The notes under the pieces were generated by a model. It was not told the origin of the DNA. It ran no database searches and saw only the letters and a list, made by a program, of their open reading frames with translations. The translations under genes and the position numbers were made by a program. This document shows, piece by piece, positions 22,391 to 32,756 of a DNA stretch of 64,000 bases (position 1 is its first letter; every line of letters starts with the position of its first letter). This DNA is from Cladophialophora immunda (taxonomy: Eukaryota; Ascomycota; Eurotiomycetes; Chaetothyriales; Herpotrichiellaceae). The DNA is taken from NCBI RefSeq assembly GCF_000835495.1, contig NW_015622544.1, forward strand, positions 5,608,855 to 5,672,854, in the 5' to 3' direction.

Positions 22391-23797
22391 ATGCGTTCGG
22401 CCGCTACTCGGCCAATGCTCAACCTGGGAAATCATTTCGTCTGCGCCGGCTGTCGGCGAACAGGATATGATGTGCTTCGTCAACCGGGCTTCCGCCCTCT
22501 GCACGCATCGCCAATCTTCCAACGGCCCCGCCGCCGAGAGTTCTTTTCCTCTAATACGTCGTTGATGAGCCAGTCAGTACAGAGAACAGGTGAACAGAAA
22601 GAGGGAGACTCAGTAGATTCAGTCTTCGAGTCTGCAACCGCTTCCCCGGCTCAAAAACGAAAAACTGCGCGTTCCCCGGGCACAAAGACGTCGCTGCGAA
22701 GAGTTGGACTGGAGGCTCAGAGATCAAAAGCTGGCCTCACGAAACCAACCGTGAGACTACATGAAGAGGCAGAGCAAGCACCAAAACTTGTGACGGCATA
22801 CGCTGTTGCAGAACAATTTGACCTGGCCAAAGTCGTCGAGATCCTTCGCAACAAAGGCTATGAGCCCGATCCACTCGGCACTGGACTATTTCCACAGGTC
22901 GTCCATGTCCAAGTCCCCATCTCGTCTATCTACCGTTCAACCAATCCCTCCGCCAGAGACCTTTCGTCGACTGAAGTTGGCGATGTTTTTGTCTTCCCGT
23001 CCGGCACAGTGGTGACGTGGGCTTTACCCGATGGGTTTACATCATACTTTGCGACACGCACTCTTCTCTCCACAGCAGACAACCCTCACAAAGAACCTAT
23101 TGAGACCGAGGACCTGGACTATGTTGAAGATCCAAACCGCGAACACAGCCTCATCCGCGGTGACACAATCATCCTGGGAACAAAGAAGTCAGAATATCAA
23201 GAACCGGCATCAACGGCAGACCATCAACAGGTCGAATCTCATTTCCAGACTGTTGATACAGTACTTACCAAGATTGCCTTCTCCTCCGGGTTTGCTCGCT
23301 CCACCAAGCTCGCCGTCCTCGAAACCAACCTTTCCACCTATCTAGCCTCTACGGCGGACATCCCGGCCCTCCTAGCAAAGGGTTCCCGGCTGCCATTCAA
23401 ACTCTCGCGCGACTTCATCTCCCGCAAAACAGGCCAACTCCTCCTCCTCCGCGCGCAGCTCAACCTCTACTCCGAACTCACCGACTCTCTTCCCGATCTC
23501 TTCTGGGACTCCCGGCATGAACTCAACCTGGAAAACTACTACGATCAGGTTGGCCGAGCGTTGGATGTAGGAATCAGGATCAAAGTGTTGAACGAGAAGA
23601 TGGACTATGCGGCAGAGATCGCGACCGTACTGAGGGAACGACTGAGCGAGAAACATGGGCTGTTCTTGGAGTGGACCATCATCGTTCTGATCGCAATCGA
23701 GGTGGGATTTGAGGTCTTGCGGTTGTGGAAGGAAGGCTTTTGGGAGGAAGTGTGGGAGAATGGCGGTGGGTCTGGGAAGAAGGTCAAGACTCTGTAG
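22391..23797 (+). CDS. DUF155/RMND1-family mitochondrial protein (Mrx10-like)
   Basis: A single exon encodes 468 residues. The first 50 or so are Arg-rich and poor in acids (RPRRREFFSS), as in a mitochondrial presequence. The DUF155 core begins near AYAVAEQFDLAKVVEILRNKGYEPD, includes DVFVFPSGTVVTWALP and runs to LERLSEKHGLFLEW-type sequence, followed by a hydrophobic C-terminal segment (WTIIVLIAIEVGFEVL) that should anchor it in the membrane. Human RMND1 and yeast Mrx10 are inner-membrane proteins linked to mitochondrial translation, whereas yeast Rmd1 and Rmd8 are cytosolic relatives; the presequence favours the mitochondrial branch. A Ser/Lys-rich linker between residues 60 and 115 is probably disordered. 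Confidence 0.85.
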   Translation: MRSAATRPMLNLGNHFVCAGCRRTGYDVLRQPGFRPLHASPIFQRPRRREFFSSNTSLMSQSVQRTGEQKEGDSVDSVFESATASPAQKRKTARSPGTKTSLRRVGLEAQRSKAGLTKPTVRLHEEAEQAPKLVTAYAVAEQFDLAKVVEILRNKGYEPDPLGTGLFPQVVHVQVPISSIYRSTNPSARDLSSTEVGDVFVFPSGTVVTWALPDGFTSYFATRTLLSTADNPHKEPIETEDLDYVEDPNREHSLIRGDTIILGTKKSEYQEPASTADHQQVESHFQTVDTVLTKIAFSSGFARSTKLAVLETNLSTYLASTADIPALLAKGSRLPFKLSRDFISRKTGQLLLLRAQLNLYSELTDSLPDLFWDSRHELNLENYYDQVGRALDVGIRIKVLNEKMDYAAEIATVLRERLSEKHGLFLEWTIIVLIAIEVGFEVLRLWKEGFWEEVWENGGGSGKKVKTL

Positions 23798-25124
23798 AAT
23801 AAAGCCGGCGGGATCAGCCATGAAATTCACGAGACTCCAGGGCAGGGCACAGAGTAGCATAGTCTGTTGCTCTCCTTGAAGACGTCGACAGCGTATACCT
23901 GGGTATAAGCTTGCCCTAGAGAGCGTGCGGTGTTTTTGTGATTGAGAACAATGCCACAGAAACGACTTCTCCACTTCTACCACTGTCAGCCGTCCAGGTC
24001 AGAATATAATGCAGCGGTTGACGATGAGGTCGGACAAGCGACCTTCCACAAAACTACCTGTACGATAGACAGAAGGGTCTCGAGGGCAGCACCGTGACCG
24101 CCCAGCCAGTAATATTCAAAAGGGTGTGAGGAGAAGATCAGCCGAAGATCAGCCGAAGACGCTCAGCCTCGTCGAATGCTTGTAGAATCCCCAGTCGACC
24201 TCGATTAGATGTGGTTCACGGACCAGGGTCTGAGGCGTCTGAAGTGCTGAGCCTCTTTGACCGCTACTTCACCGAGCGAGTCACGGCCAGGGCAATGTGA
24301 GAGATCGGTGAGGGCGAGAGTGAGACCGTCAGAGCCCCAGTGCGCCCCCCCCGGAAGACAATGGAGTGTCGACTGATCTGATCGGGCGCTGGAGGTTTCG
24401 AACTGGGGAGCAGACGATTGCTTGGTTCTAGCGCATGATGAGCTTACAGAGAAGCCTACAATTAGCAGACGATGTTGGCGTCTCGTCTGTCTGGTCGGGC
24501 AGACACACAATGGGGACGGACTTTGTCAGAGATGCTCTCGTCCGATGCAGAAGTCGGTGCCTCAGGGCAGAAAGCCAACACACAGCGACAATAACCTCGG
24601 TCCACTGCATGACATCTTGAATGTGAACAGACAAGGAGGCTTAGGACTACGGCTACACACAATGAGAAATTCAGGCAAAAACACAGAAGGAATGGGAACA
24701 GAAGGGTTGTTTGTTCAAAGCACATTTTCATTTGAGACTAGCTATGGTTCAAGGATCGTCACTGTGATCACTGTGCCAACATACTGTATGATTGGAATCA
24801 TCAATTAAGACGCAATAGCAATTATGTTTGATTCATCAATCCAATTCAAGAGAAGTGGTTGCCACCCCCACGAACCATCATGATAAACTCATGTGGCCAG
24901 TCCAATATGGCCTAGCTGGAAAGAATCATGCTGTTGCTGGCACTTGATTTCAGGTGTTCCTTTGGAAAAGCTAGTGCTGAGTCTGTTGTTGTGTGATCAT
25001 GCATCTCACTTGACGAGATGGAGAATGTCTGTTGTCATTTGCATATGCTGATGAGTGGCATGTTGTGGTACATGGCAGACATAGCTGCAAAGAGCGTCGG
25101 GGTATCTCATGAAGGTGTATGTAC
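23798..25124. other. Intergenic region
   Basis: 1.3 kb between convergent genes. A short tandem duplication of the unit AGATCAGCCGA lies near 24136-24160. Open frames are short and unsupported. Confidence 0.4.
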
Positions 25125-25990
25125 TCAGGCCAAAGCCAACACAGCCACCAACCCTGCCAAAGCGATGTTGACACCAGCAGTTCCAGCGCCATTTGAGTTG
25201 GGAGCTTCTGGAATGCCAGTGGAGGTAGAGGCAGTCGCGGTCGTCTGAGTTTCAGAGGTGGAAGTGGTCGAGACGCTGGTAGTAGTCATGGTGAAAGATG
25301 ATGTGGTCTCAACAACACTGCTGCTCTCAGACGACGGAGTCGGGGTGTTGGGCACAGGTGTAAGTGGAACACTGCTCTCAACTGGTGTAATAGGAGGAAC
25401 CGGAGTTGTCTCAACAGTTGGAGTAGTGGAGGTTGTTGGAACACCTGGCGTCTCGACTGGAGTCTCACTGCTGGCCTTAGAGGTAGGAGTGGACGGCGCG
25501 GGGGTAGTAATGGTGGTGATCCAAGAAGTGGTCAACGAGGTGACTGTGACGGCAGTGGTGGATGGAGTGACAGAAAGAGTCGGGGTCAAGGTGGATGGAG
25601 TGCCATATGGAGGACAGTCAACAGGGGTGACGGTAACAGTCACTGGCTCTTCTGCAAACAATGTCAGTGAAATTGCAGAGACCAGTGGGTTTGGTACTTA
25701 CGGCGTGGCATGAGATTGATGATGTCGTTGATCTCATCAAGGGACATGTCTCTAGCTGTGCGGTTTTGTCAGTGTTGTGATGTCAAAAAGTTTGTGGGAT
25801 TGAAATTCTCACCTGCAAGGGCAGCAACGACCTTGTCATGGACACCAAAGTTGAGGGCAGTGGCTGTTTGTTTTGTCAGCAACAAACACACACACGCACG
25901 CACACAATTTGAAGCAGGGATTGTTGACTCACCATAGGAAGCAGCAGCAAAGCTGGCAACCACCAAGCTGATGACATGCACAATCTTCAT
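25125..25990 (-). CDS. GPI-anchored Ser/Thr-rich cell-wall protein
   Basis: Four exons give 229 residues: 25933..25990, 25813..25863, 25702..25755 and 25125..25651, with GT-AG introns of 69, 57 and 50 bp. The first exon encodes a signal peptide (MKIVHVISLVVASFAAA). A short folded-looking part follows (LNFGVHDKVVAAL, MSLDEINDIINLMP), then about 130 residues of Thr, Ser, Pro and Val that should be heavily O-mannosylated. The end is a typical GPI signal: small residues (NSNGAGTAG, candidate attachment at the Asn or Gly) and a hydrophobic tail (VNIALAGLVAVLALA). One Cys is visible in the mature protein (VDCPPYG). It should sit at the plasma membrane or be linked to wall glucan. Function beyond that is unknown. 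Confidence 0.85.
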
Positions 25991-27931
25991 GGTGAAGGAT
26001 GTGAGATGGATGAGGTTGGGTGATGAATGTGGTGAGTAAGAGTATGGAGTATCCAAGTTCGTGGGTAATTCTGGTCCAAAAGAGCGACGCAGATGGTGTT
26101 GATGAGAACTTGAAGTTATTTGGTAGAGAGTAAGAGGCGGAGGTTCAGGTCGAGGTTTCGGAAAATGCAGAGGAGAGATTTATAGCAGAGAGGAGGCTTC
26201 GCAGATCGACCCGGCCCACTAGTGCGATCTGTCGTCTGGCGCGGCCCTGCAATCACTGCAATCACTGCCAGAGGCAGCTGCAATCAGTCAGCGATCAGAT
26301 CAGACCCAGTCGATCCAGCCCAGATCACTGCTGCGGAGCGTAGGAAGCTGCCATGCGATGCACCTATCCGCCACCCCGACAAAGCTGGTGATTGCGCAAG
26401 CTCACAAGCCTTCCAAAGATCTTCTTCTGGCCGTTGCCCCTCCACCACCTGCAGCCACCCGCTCAAAGAGGCACACAAAGATATTCTGTGCCGACTTCCA
26501 CGGCTGCACAAGCCTGCAGAGAGAGAGCCCGACGACACGGACACAGGCTGCTGTTGGCGGCAGAGAGGCAGACCAACAGACCGACAGACCGACCGACAGA
26601 CAGACAGACAGACAAACAACAAGCCTACCTCAAGACCATGTGGTGGCGACGATATGCCCAACATCAGCCAGCTCTTCAGTTCTCCAGCTCTTTCACAGCT
26701 TATATATCTAGCAACCGAAATTCGGGAGGCTGGAAACCTCAACTTCGGCTAGCTGCAACGTCTCATCTTGGAGGCGAAACAAATGTACCCCAATCTGTCA
26801 CACTGGCTGGGGGCGTCCCGTGGCCGTTTTCTTGACAGAATTACACGGCGCGAGGATGACTTTGTCAAATCATACTCGATGTTGTGACACCGAAGACCAG
26901 GAATCCACAATGAGGTGAGAGACACGGACAGTTTTATCGCATGGAGATTCTATCTCACGCTAAATGCGGGTGATCGACCGCTAAATATCTTAGCGTTCTC
27001 TAGCGCCGAATTACCCAACGACGAGCACGGATGGGCATGCAACTTCAATGGCTGCCACGAGCCGCCTCACCCTCAGCAACGCTTTGTCCATGAGCGATAC
27101 AGACACGGAGAGCAATACAGAGAGATCAAAAGCAGGAAACAAGGGGCCGTGCCGGCCGCATTGACACCAAAGAGGGTTCTGCGCAACGAGTGCTCCCAGG
27201 ACCCGTCAAAGGTGTTCACAGGCTTGGCTTGGTCTTTTCATACGCTCATAAAGGCCTCCAGGAGGCGAGGCTGTCATGTATAACCACAAGAAGCGCTGAT
27301 GTGATGATACGAGGCTGTACGCTGATGGTCCATGGGGGTGAAAGAGCATACATCCGTTGGGTAGAAGAAACGAGGGGGGTTGAGCAGAGGGTTCATGGGG
27401 CAGCTGGATCGTCACAACTAAACTTGTTCATTTGGGAGTCTATTGCTCTGTCTGATTGCATTCCTGCACCTCAATTCCAAGCATAATGTGTATTGGTTGT
27501 TGGACAGGGGAGTTGACGACGGCTGTTCTGTAGCGGGCAGGCAAATCATTGCAACAAATCCTCTTTGTGGAATCGGGCGACTTGAGAACAAGCACGGAGA
27601 GCGAATCGTTGCATGCAAGGGGATTTCATTCCTATGATATTGAGCCACTGGGCCAAAGAATAACGGTTGCAGCTTCTTGCCCACATGGCCGACCAAACAC
27701 TCCGCAGAGGCGGATCGCTTACCACTTCTGCACAAATGCGCCTCCGTACTAGTTGTGCCTCTCTTGCTCCTCTACTGCCAGCTGGCACGAACACAACCCT
27801 GTGGGTTACAGTTCTTCTTACAGAATTCAGAAGGAAGAGCTTCTGTTCTCCCAAATCGACTGCTCGAGGTTGCGTCGCATCGCAATATGTGTGATTGACA
27901 GCTCCCCACTTAATACGACCAGGTCGCGTCG
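25991..27931. repeat. Intergenic region with GACA/GACC tandem repeat
   Basis: The region holds the 5' flank of the wall-protein gene and a tetranucleotide repeat at about 26570-26617 (GACC and GACA units). Open frames across it are repeat-driven or unsupported. Confidence 0.5.
26178..26184 (-). promoter_or_regulatory. Candidate TATA box of the GPI-anchored protein gene
   Basis: TATAAAT on the minus strand lies 188 bp upstream of the start codon. Strongly expressed fungal wall-protein genes often have a TATA box, so the position is reasonable. Confidence 0.4.
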
Positions 27932-28210
27932 ATGCACCCTTTCTCCTCCCTGACGATTGGTATCTTTGTTGCTGGATACATCACTGCGCGCTGGGATCTT
28001 GTTACCAGGCTATATGAATTAGCCATCTTTGCTTGGGACCACGGTGTTTTTGCACGCGTGGCGAAAGCATTCGCGATCATCTCTCTCACCTACGTCTTTC
28101 TCGCCATTCCCCTCGACCGTCTTGCCTCCCACGAAGCCGCTGTTCATCCTCGAATCCTGGCGCATGGAATATCTGCCCAAGAGCAACTACGTCGAAGAGG
28201 TTCCTTTTAG
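27932..28210 (+). CDS. Small two-helix membrane protein ORF upstream of GPI1
   Basis: A 92-residue open frame (MHPFSSLTIGIFVAGYIT) contains two hydrophobic segments, roughly residues 5-35 and 45-66 (FAIISLTYVFLAI), with charged residues between and a basic C-terminal tail (EQLRRRGSF). It stops only 19 bp before the GPI1 start codon. No family is recognised. It could be a real small gene, an upstream ORF in a long GPI1 leader, or the first cistron of a bicistronic messenger. Composition and the second hydrophobic stretch are more protein-like than chance frames nearby, but there is no independent support. Confidence 0.4.
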   Translation: MHPFSSLTIGIFVAGYITARWDLVTRLYELAIFAWDHGVFARVAKAFAIISLTYVFLAIPLDRLASHEAAVHPRILAHGISAQEQLRRRGSF

Positions 28211-28229
28211 GCTTTAACAATATGGTATC

Positions 28230-30534
28230 ATGGTCGAGAACAGCGATGGCATGCTACGGATATTCTGGCCGAGCAGCCTTACTCGGACAACCACACCCGG
28301 TGTAATAGTAGGATGGAGAAACGCGGAATACGATTTGTTTGTCATAACCGTCCTCGAAGATGTTGAAGTAAGGCCATGAAAGAGATATCTGCGGGAAAAC
28401 AGAGCTAAAATTGAGCCAGGTCCGCAGTGTTGAATCTGCTCTTCGCATGGGCACTCTATTTCGCAACAGTCCATACCCAGTCGCCCGCATCTTTCAGCTC
28501 TGTGACCAGCCTCATATGCATGTTTTGGGGACACTCAATCACCCAAATCCGCCAGAGGTTTTCGACCCTTACAGGATCTGCGCCTTCACTATTCTAGGGT
28601 CTCGGAGACCTTCCATCTATTGCCCGCCAGGCGCCGAGTTGGCTGTACAAATCGTCCTTTTCGACCCTCCGAATCCCACTCAGATGCAGTACATGTCTCT
28701 TGAGCCAATTTCGCTTGCTCTGGGAAGGGAGTATTTGGCAGCTGGCCCCCCCGACTCTACACTTGACGAGAATGGGATCCAAGGAGAGAAAGAGCGGGAA
28801 CGGGTCGCCGACTTGGTGGCCAAATTGCGTTTTCATACCGTGATTAGACATGTCCCAACGCAGAAAGAGTTGGCATTGCCTGCGATTCTTCGCCAGATCA
28901 ACTGCTCGCAGGAAGTTGCCGAGTTGCTCCAGAGGAACACCCCTCTTGTCGGTCCGCGAAGGAAAAGGAGCCTTTCTGTCAGCGAACGTGTCGTCGAATC
29001 AGCACAATCACTCTACACATTTGCGGCATGGTCGCTCTGGACACTGTTCATGGCGTACGCCTTCCCTACCCTGCTGTCCATCTTCAAAATCGCCATCATT
29101 GGACACAGGATCGTCGCCGAGGGTCTTTTGCGACTTCTAGAGCTACCCTTGCCTTTCCCGAAACTTCAGTCTTCAGAGCGCCGTCGGGCTGTCAAGGGAA
29201 ACCTCGCTCTCAAGGACATTTCGGCCTGTTGTCAACAAGTTCATCTTAGACTTCAACAGTTCTCCTACTATCCGACACAGTATTCACTTCTCCGACGCCG
29301 CAAAGCGACCTGGTCATCCTTTCCAACAACAAATAGCGATTACATCCGCTTTTACAATTCGCTGTGGCTCGTGGCAAACGATGTCATCATTGGCATTGCA
29401 CTCGGGAGCTTCATCAGCGACAATGCACAAGCTACATCTCAGCTGATCGGTGGAGTTTTGGATGAGTACACGATTGAGGGCCTCAAGCGCATGATCAGGT
29501 GGCTGATGTCATACCCTGGAGGGCTCAAATTGAACACGGAGCTTGCTGCGTTTCTCGGCGACCTCTTCTTGTGGGTCATAGAATATTGGGCCTCGACAAT
29601 AGTCGTGCTCATTGTTCCACGACTGCCCACCGTCGTGTATTTTGTCGGATGCTCTTCCTTTGCTGGGGCCACGATGCCTATCGCTATTTTCTCCGACCTC
29701 CTTAGCCTGCTTACCATGCACATTTACTCTTTCTACGTCGCCAGTGCACGCATCTTCAACTGGCAGTTGACAATCATCGTCTCCCTCTTTCACCTATTCC
29801 GTGGCAAGAAGCGGAACGTTCTCCGCAATCGGATCGACAACTGCGACTACGACCTTGATCAGCTCTTGCTGGGCACGATCCTGTTCACCTTGTTGTTCTT
29901 CCTGCTGCCCACTGTGGTGGTCTTTTACCTGACCTTTGCTTCGGCTCGTATGGCGATCATTTCGCTGAAAGCCACGCTGGACACATGTCTAGCATGCCTC
30001 AACCATTTCCCCTTGTTTGCCTTGATGCTCAGGATCAAAGACAGTAAGAGACTGCCAGGTGGCATTCACTTTCAGCTGTTGGATGCAGAGCAGACGAGAA
30101 TTTCTTACCAGGAGGAAACGGAGCGAGCAGACGATCATGACGACAGCGCCGGCGACGCTGAGGAAGAGGAGGAAGGAGAAGACAATGGGATTACCAGCGT
30201 GGCTTACATTCGCCTATCCTCTACCCCGTTGTCGCTGCGCCAGATATTCGAACAATATTTCCAGCTCTGGGGTCGTATCCGTCAGCACTATCTGTCGCCC
30301 ACGGTTGTGTTTCGGCTCCTCACCGGACGATTCGTACCACCTCTGGGTCGAAGCCAAATGTACGGGCTGCAGTATTCGGTGCTTCCCAGACAACGGGCGA
30401 CAATAGCGGAGGTCTGGAAAAGCTTGAGCGAGAGCGAGTCGACAAACACTATCCACGGGACGCCTGCGAATCCGCGCGGGCAGAAGATTTATCTGGGGGC
30501 TTATGGAAGGGCCATAGGAAAGCAATGGAAGTAG
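28230..30534 (+). CDS. GPI1: GPI-GlcNAc transferase subunit Gpi1 (PIG-Q)
   Basis: Two exons, 28230..28367 and 28420..30534, are separated by a 52-bp GT-AG intron (GTAAGG...GCCAG) and encode 750 residues. Exon 1 starts MVENSDGMLRIFWPSS and reads GVIVGWRNAEYDLFVITVLEDVE, the conserved Gpi1 N-terminus; the junction continues to VRSVESALRMGTLFRNSPYPV. The C-terminal half is a polytopic membrane domain with the family blocks NSLWLVANDVIIGIALGSF, WLMSYPGGLKLNTELAAFLG, HIYSFYVASARIFNWQL and LFRGKKRNVLRNRID. Gpi1 is part of the ER complex that transfers GlcNAc to phosphatidylinositol, the first step of GPI-anchor synthesis. An acidic insertion of Glu and Asp lies near residue 640. The ATG eight bases upstream (28222) is out of frame. 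Confidence 0.93.
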
Positions 30535-30861
30535 CATAGACCTTCAGCGTTTCGCCCAACGGTTCCAGCTGGTGAGGAAGTTAATGTGTTGGTCAACAAT
30601 GATCAAAAAATGCCTGATGATGCCTCAGCATCTGCTTATGTCATCACCGGTGTGCAAGTCACGTGCAACCCACCAACTGATACCACAGAGATTCACATCC
30701 CATCAACCGTCTTTCAAACCGCTTCCTCTTGTGTTTCGCAAATTAGTTTCTAGCAAAATCCCACCATCGGGTGCTCAACCCCTTGCCTGACAGTTTTTCG
30801 ATTTTCGACCGCCCGTTCTCTTGCCCAACGCCCTATCTCTAGCCTTGTGGTTCATTCCGAA
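30535..30861. other. Short intergenic region
   Basis: About 330 bp of 3' flank of GPI1 before the zinc-ribbon ORF. Nothing recognisable is seen. Confidence 0.4.
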
Positions 30862-30954
30862 ATGCCAAAGTGCCCCAACTGCGGCGGGAGGGTCGATGTG
30901 ACCAAGGACGGAGACTGGGGCCACTGCGCTGATTGTGAAACGCTTCTCGCATGA
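30862..30954 (+). CDS. 30-residue zinc-ribbon small ORF
   Basis: ATG 30862 opens a 30-codon frame that stops at TGA 30952. It contains MPKCPNCGGRVDV and then GHCADC, so two Cys-x2-Cys knuckles separated by 15 residues, a complete rubredoxin-like/zinc-ribbon pattern, with Gly and Asp residues between. The reading frame is too short for usual gene prediction. No intron donor that would extend it was found before the stop, though a GTAAGC lies about 38 bases beyond it. It could be a real micro-protein, the first exon of a gene whose splicing I missed, or a relic of a zinc-ribbon domain. Confidence 0.4.
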   Translation: MPKCPNCGGRVDVTKDGDWGHCADCETLLA

Positions 30955-31429
30955 TCCCAGAGATCAGCAAGCTGACTGATTGATAGGCAATAATGTAAGC
31001 CAACCTAGCTTGACGAGCCCCGGATCGTACAAAGGCTGAAGCCAGCGCCAGATCATCGAGATCAAAGACTTGAAGGATGACAGTGAACAGGGGCATCAAC
31101 CAGCAACACAATCGGGGACGTCAACTGAAGTGAAGAAATGATTGCCACTCGACCTTGCACCTTCCTCAATAACTTGTCCCATTGCCATTGCCAGTTGATA
31201 CAAGAGCAGACGTTCACTTCACCTTCCTGCCATGAAGCCTTCCTTCACTACCATTCTGGCTGCGATGTGTGTTCTCAGAGTTCCTGTTCAGTCTCTCAAC
31301 AGCAACTGGCGGGACAGCCTCAAGTGCTGCAAACTTCCTCTGCGTGTTTCGTGATCCAATCCAAAGACAGCGTGAGCTTCATCGTCCCAAGTCCCTTCCA
31401 GCTCGTCATCAGGACCCCTCACTGCAGCC
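30955..31429 (+). other. Upstream region of the secreted-protein gene with a short signal-peptide-like ORF
   Basis: A 40-codon frame at 31232..31354 begins MKPSFTTILAAMCVL, which resembles a signal peptide, then has only about 19 more residues with a CC pair. It may be an upstream ORF in the leader of the gene at 31430, a remnant of a related secreted protein, or chance. Confidence 0.25.
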
Positions 31430-32181
31430 ATGAAGACTTTTGCTCAGTACTTGTACATTCTGTTCCTTCTTTTCTGCCTCTTGTCCATTGGCATTGCTGC
31501 ACCAACTCAAGAGAGTGACGAAGTTGAGGATGCTGCGGTGGATTCCGGGAGAAAATCAAAGGCTCGGGACACTGCTGTCTTACCATCCGCATGGGGCTGG
31601 CATGTCGAGTGCAAAGCAAGATACTCCTCCCGGCTATGTTTGACCCTAGCCTGACAGACTCAAGGAGCTACCAGGCGTCGATATCGGTTACTGCCGAGCG
31701 AACAACCCTCCACCAGCACCGCAGTCGCCCCAGAACGCAGAGCGCAGCACCGACTTGAGATCAAGGAATGACAGCACTACCGACTCTTCCCCGACCTGGG
31801 CCTTGACACCGTTGAAGTGCTACGACTTGTGCGCCTGCGACCGGCAGGGAACGCTGATCTGTCATGAGTGGGGAAGTACGTGGCAACCATCGACTCGGAA
31901 GCCACTGGATTGTACTGACATGGATACCAGCTTGCAACTTCCATACCGTTTACTTCCGCTGTCATGCGTATGTACCCATAGACCGTCATGTAATTCGAGA
32001 GTGACTAACGTCGACCTTCAACAGCAGTGGAGAGTGTGACTGTGTTTGGGAGGAGCAACTGACTGGAGATACTGCGAAGCTAGGTTGGGTAGATGGCGTT
32101 GCTGACTGGGCAAGCAACGGTTACACGAACCATTGGTGGGCGCGGAATGAGGATCAGAAGGACCAGAAAAGCCCAGAGTGA
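31430..32181 (+). CDS. Secreted cysteine-rich protein (10 mature cysteines)
   Basis: Four exons give 196 residues: 31430..31615, 31665..31875, 31931..31967 and 32025..32181. Intron 1 uses a GC donor (GCAAGA) and ends CTCAAG after a CTGAC branch-like site; introns 2 and 3 are GTACGT...ACCAG and GTATGT...ACAG. Phases match at all three junctions. Residues 1-24 form a signal peptide ending GIAA; residues 25-50 are acidic then basic. The mature part has ten cysteines at about 61, 72, 114, 118, 120, 128, 134, 143, 149 and 151, including KCYDLCACD, LICHEW and GECDCVW, and a Trp-rich tail (GWVDGVADWASNGYTNHWW). The family is not recognised. An even cysteine number and secretion suggest a disulfide-rich extracellular protein. 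The last acceptor is a NAGNAG, so residue Ser146 may be optional. Confidence 0.7.
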
Positions 32182-32429
32182 ACATGGCCGCCGCACATGG
32201 CATCGACCGGGGGATAGACATCGGTTTGCTCCAACTTGCGACAGACTGGTGATGTCGACGGACGAGAACAGCTCCCACTCCAAAGCCAACATGTCTACCT
32301 ATTATTCTCACCGGTTGTCTTAGAGCTTCATCTCTCTGCCGAGAAACAACTGAAAAGTCAAGCCAGCGCTCATTTCGCTTCTCTGTCCTTCTTGCTAAAT
32401 CCAGTCTTGCGCATTTCCTCACCCTAACC

Positions 32430-32756
32430 GTGAAAACCGACAGGGATCGACAGTACAATGGCACACAACTTGCTTCCTACCAGTCTCAAATTGGTATTGG
32501 TTTCTCCAGCGCCTCACATGGGATGGGCCCGAGACGGTCTGGTGCAGTCCTAAAATGCACTCAAGTGGGCGAGATGATTTGTCTTGATTGGCAGAGTACG
32601 AGTATGTTCTCGCACCCCTAATCTCGGTCTAGTGGTTGTGAACAATTGACCCTTTTCCAGGCTGCTGTGGACTCGGACTGTAAGAATCAAACGCTTTATG
32701 ACAGTATTTTCGATGGCTGCGCCACTTGGAACACGACGAGCTGGGCATCAAGATAG
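32430..32756 (+). pseudogene. Frame-broken tandem relative of the secreted cysteine-rich gene
   Basis: Pieces parallel to the gene just upstream occur in the same order. IGIGFSSAS resembles DIGYCRAN; LKC followed by ICLDWQ resembles LKC followed by ICHEWG, and both are followed at the same codon phase by a GTACG donor (32596). After an acceptor at 32660 comes DCKNQTLYDSIFDGCATW, which resembles TCNFHTVYFRC. The donor phase (1) does not match the frame of this last piece (phase 0), and the frame stops at 32754, so a one-base break is implied. No clear signal peptide is in frame. I read this as a decayed paralogue. Confidence 0.4.

Noticed and set aside
25258..25713. 151-codon plus-strand Val/Thr-rich frame
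   Set aside because: It is the complement of the Thr/Ser repeats in the GPI-anchored protein.
26569..26620. Tetranucleotide tract considered as a CRISPR-like or satellite array
   Set aside because: It is a simple GACA/GACC microsatellite without spacers; CRISPR arrays are not expected in a fungal nuclear genome.
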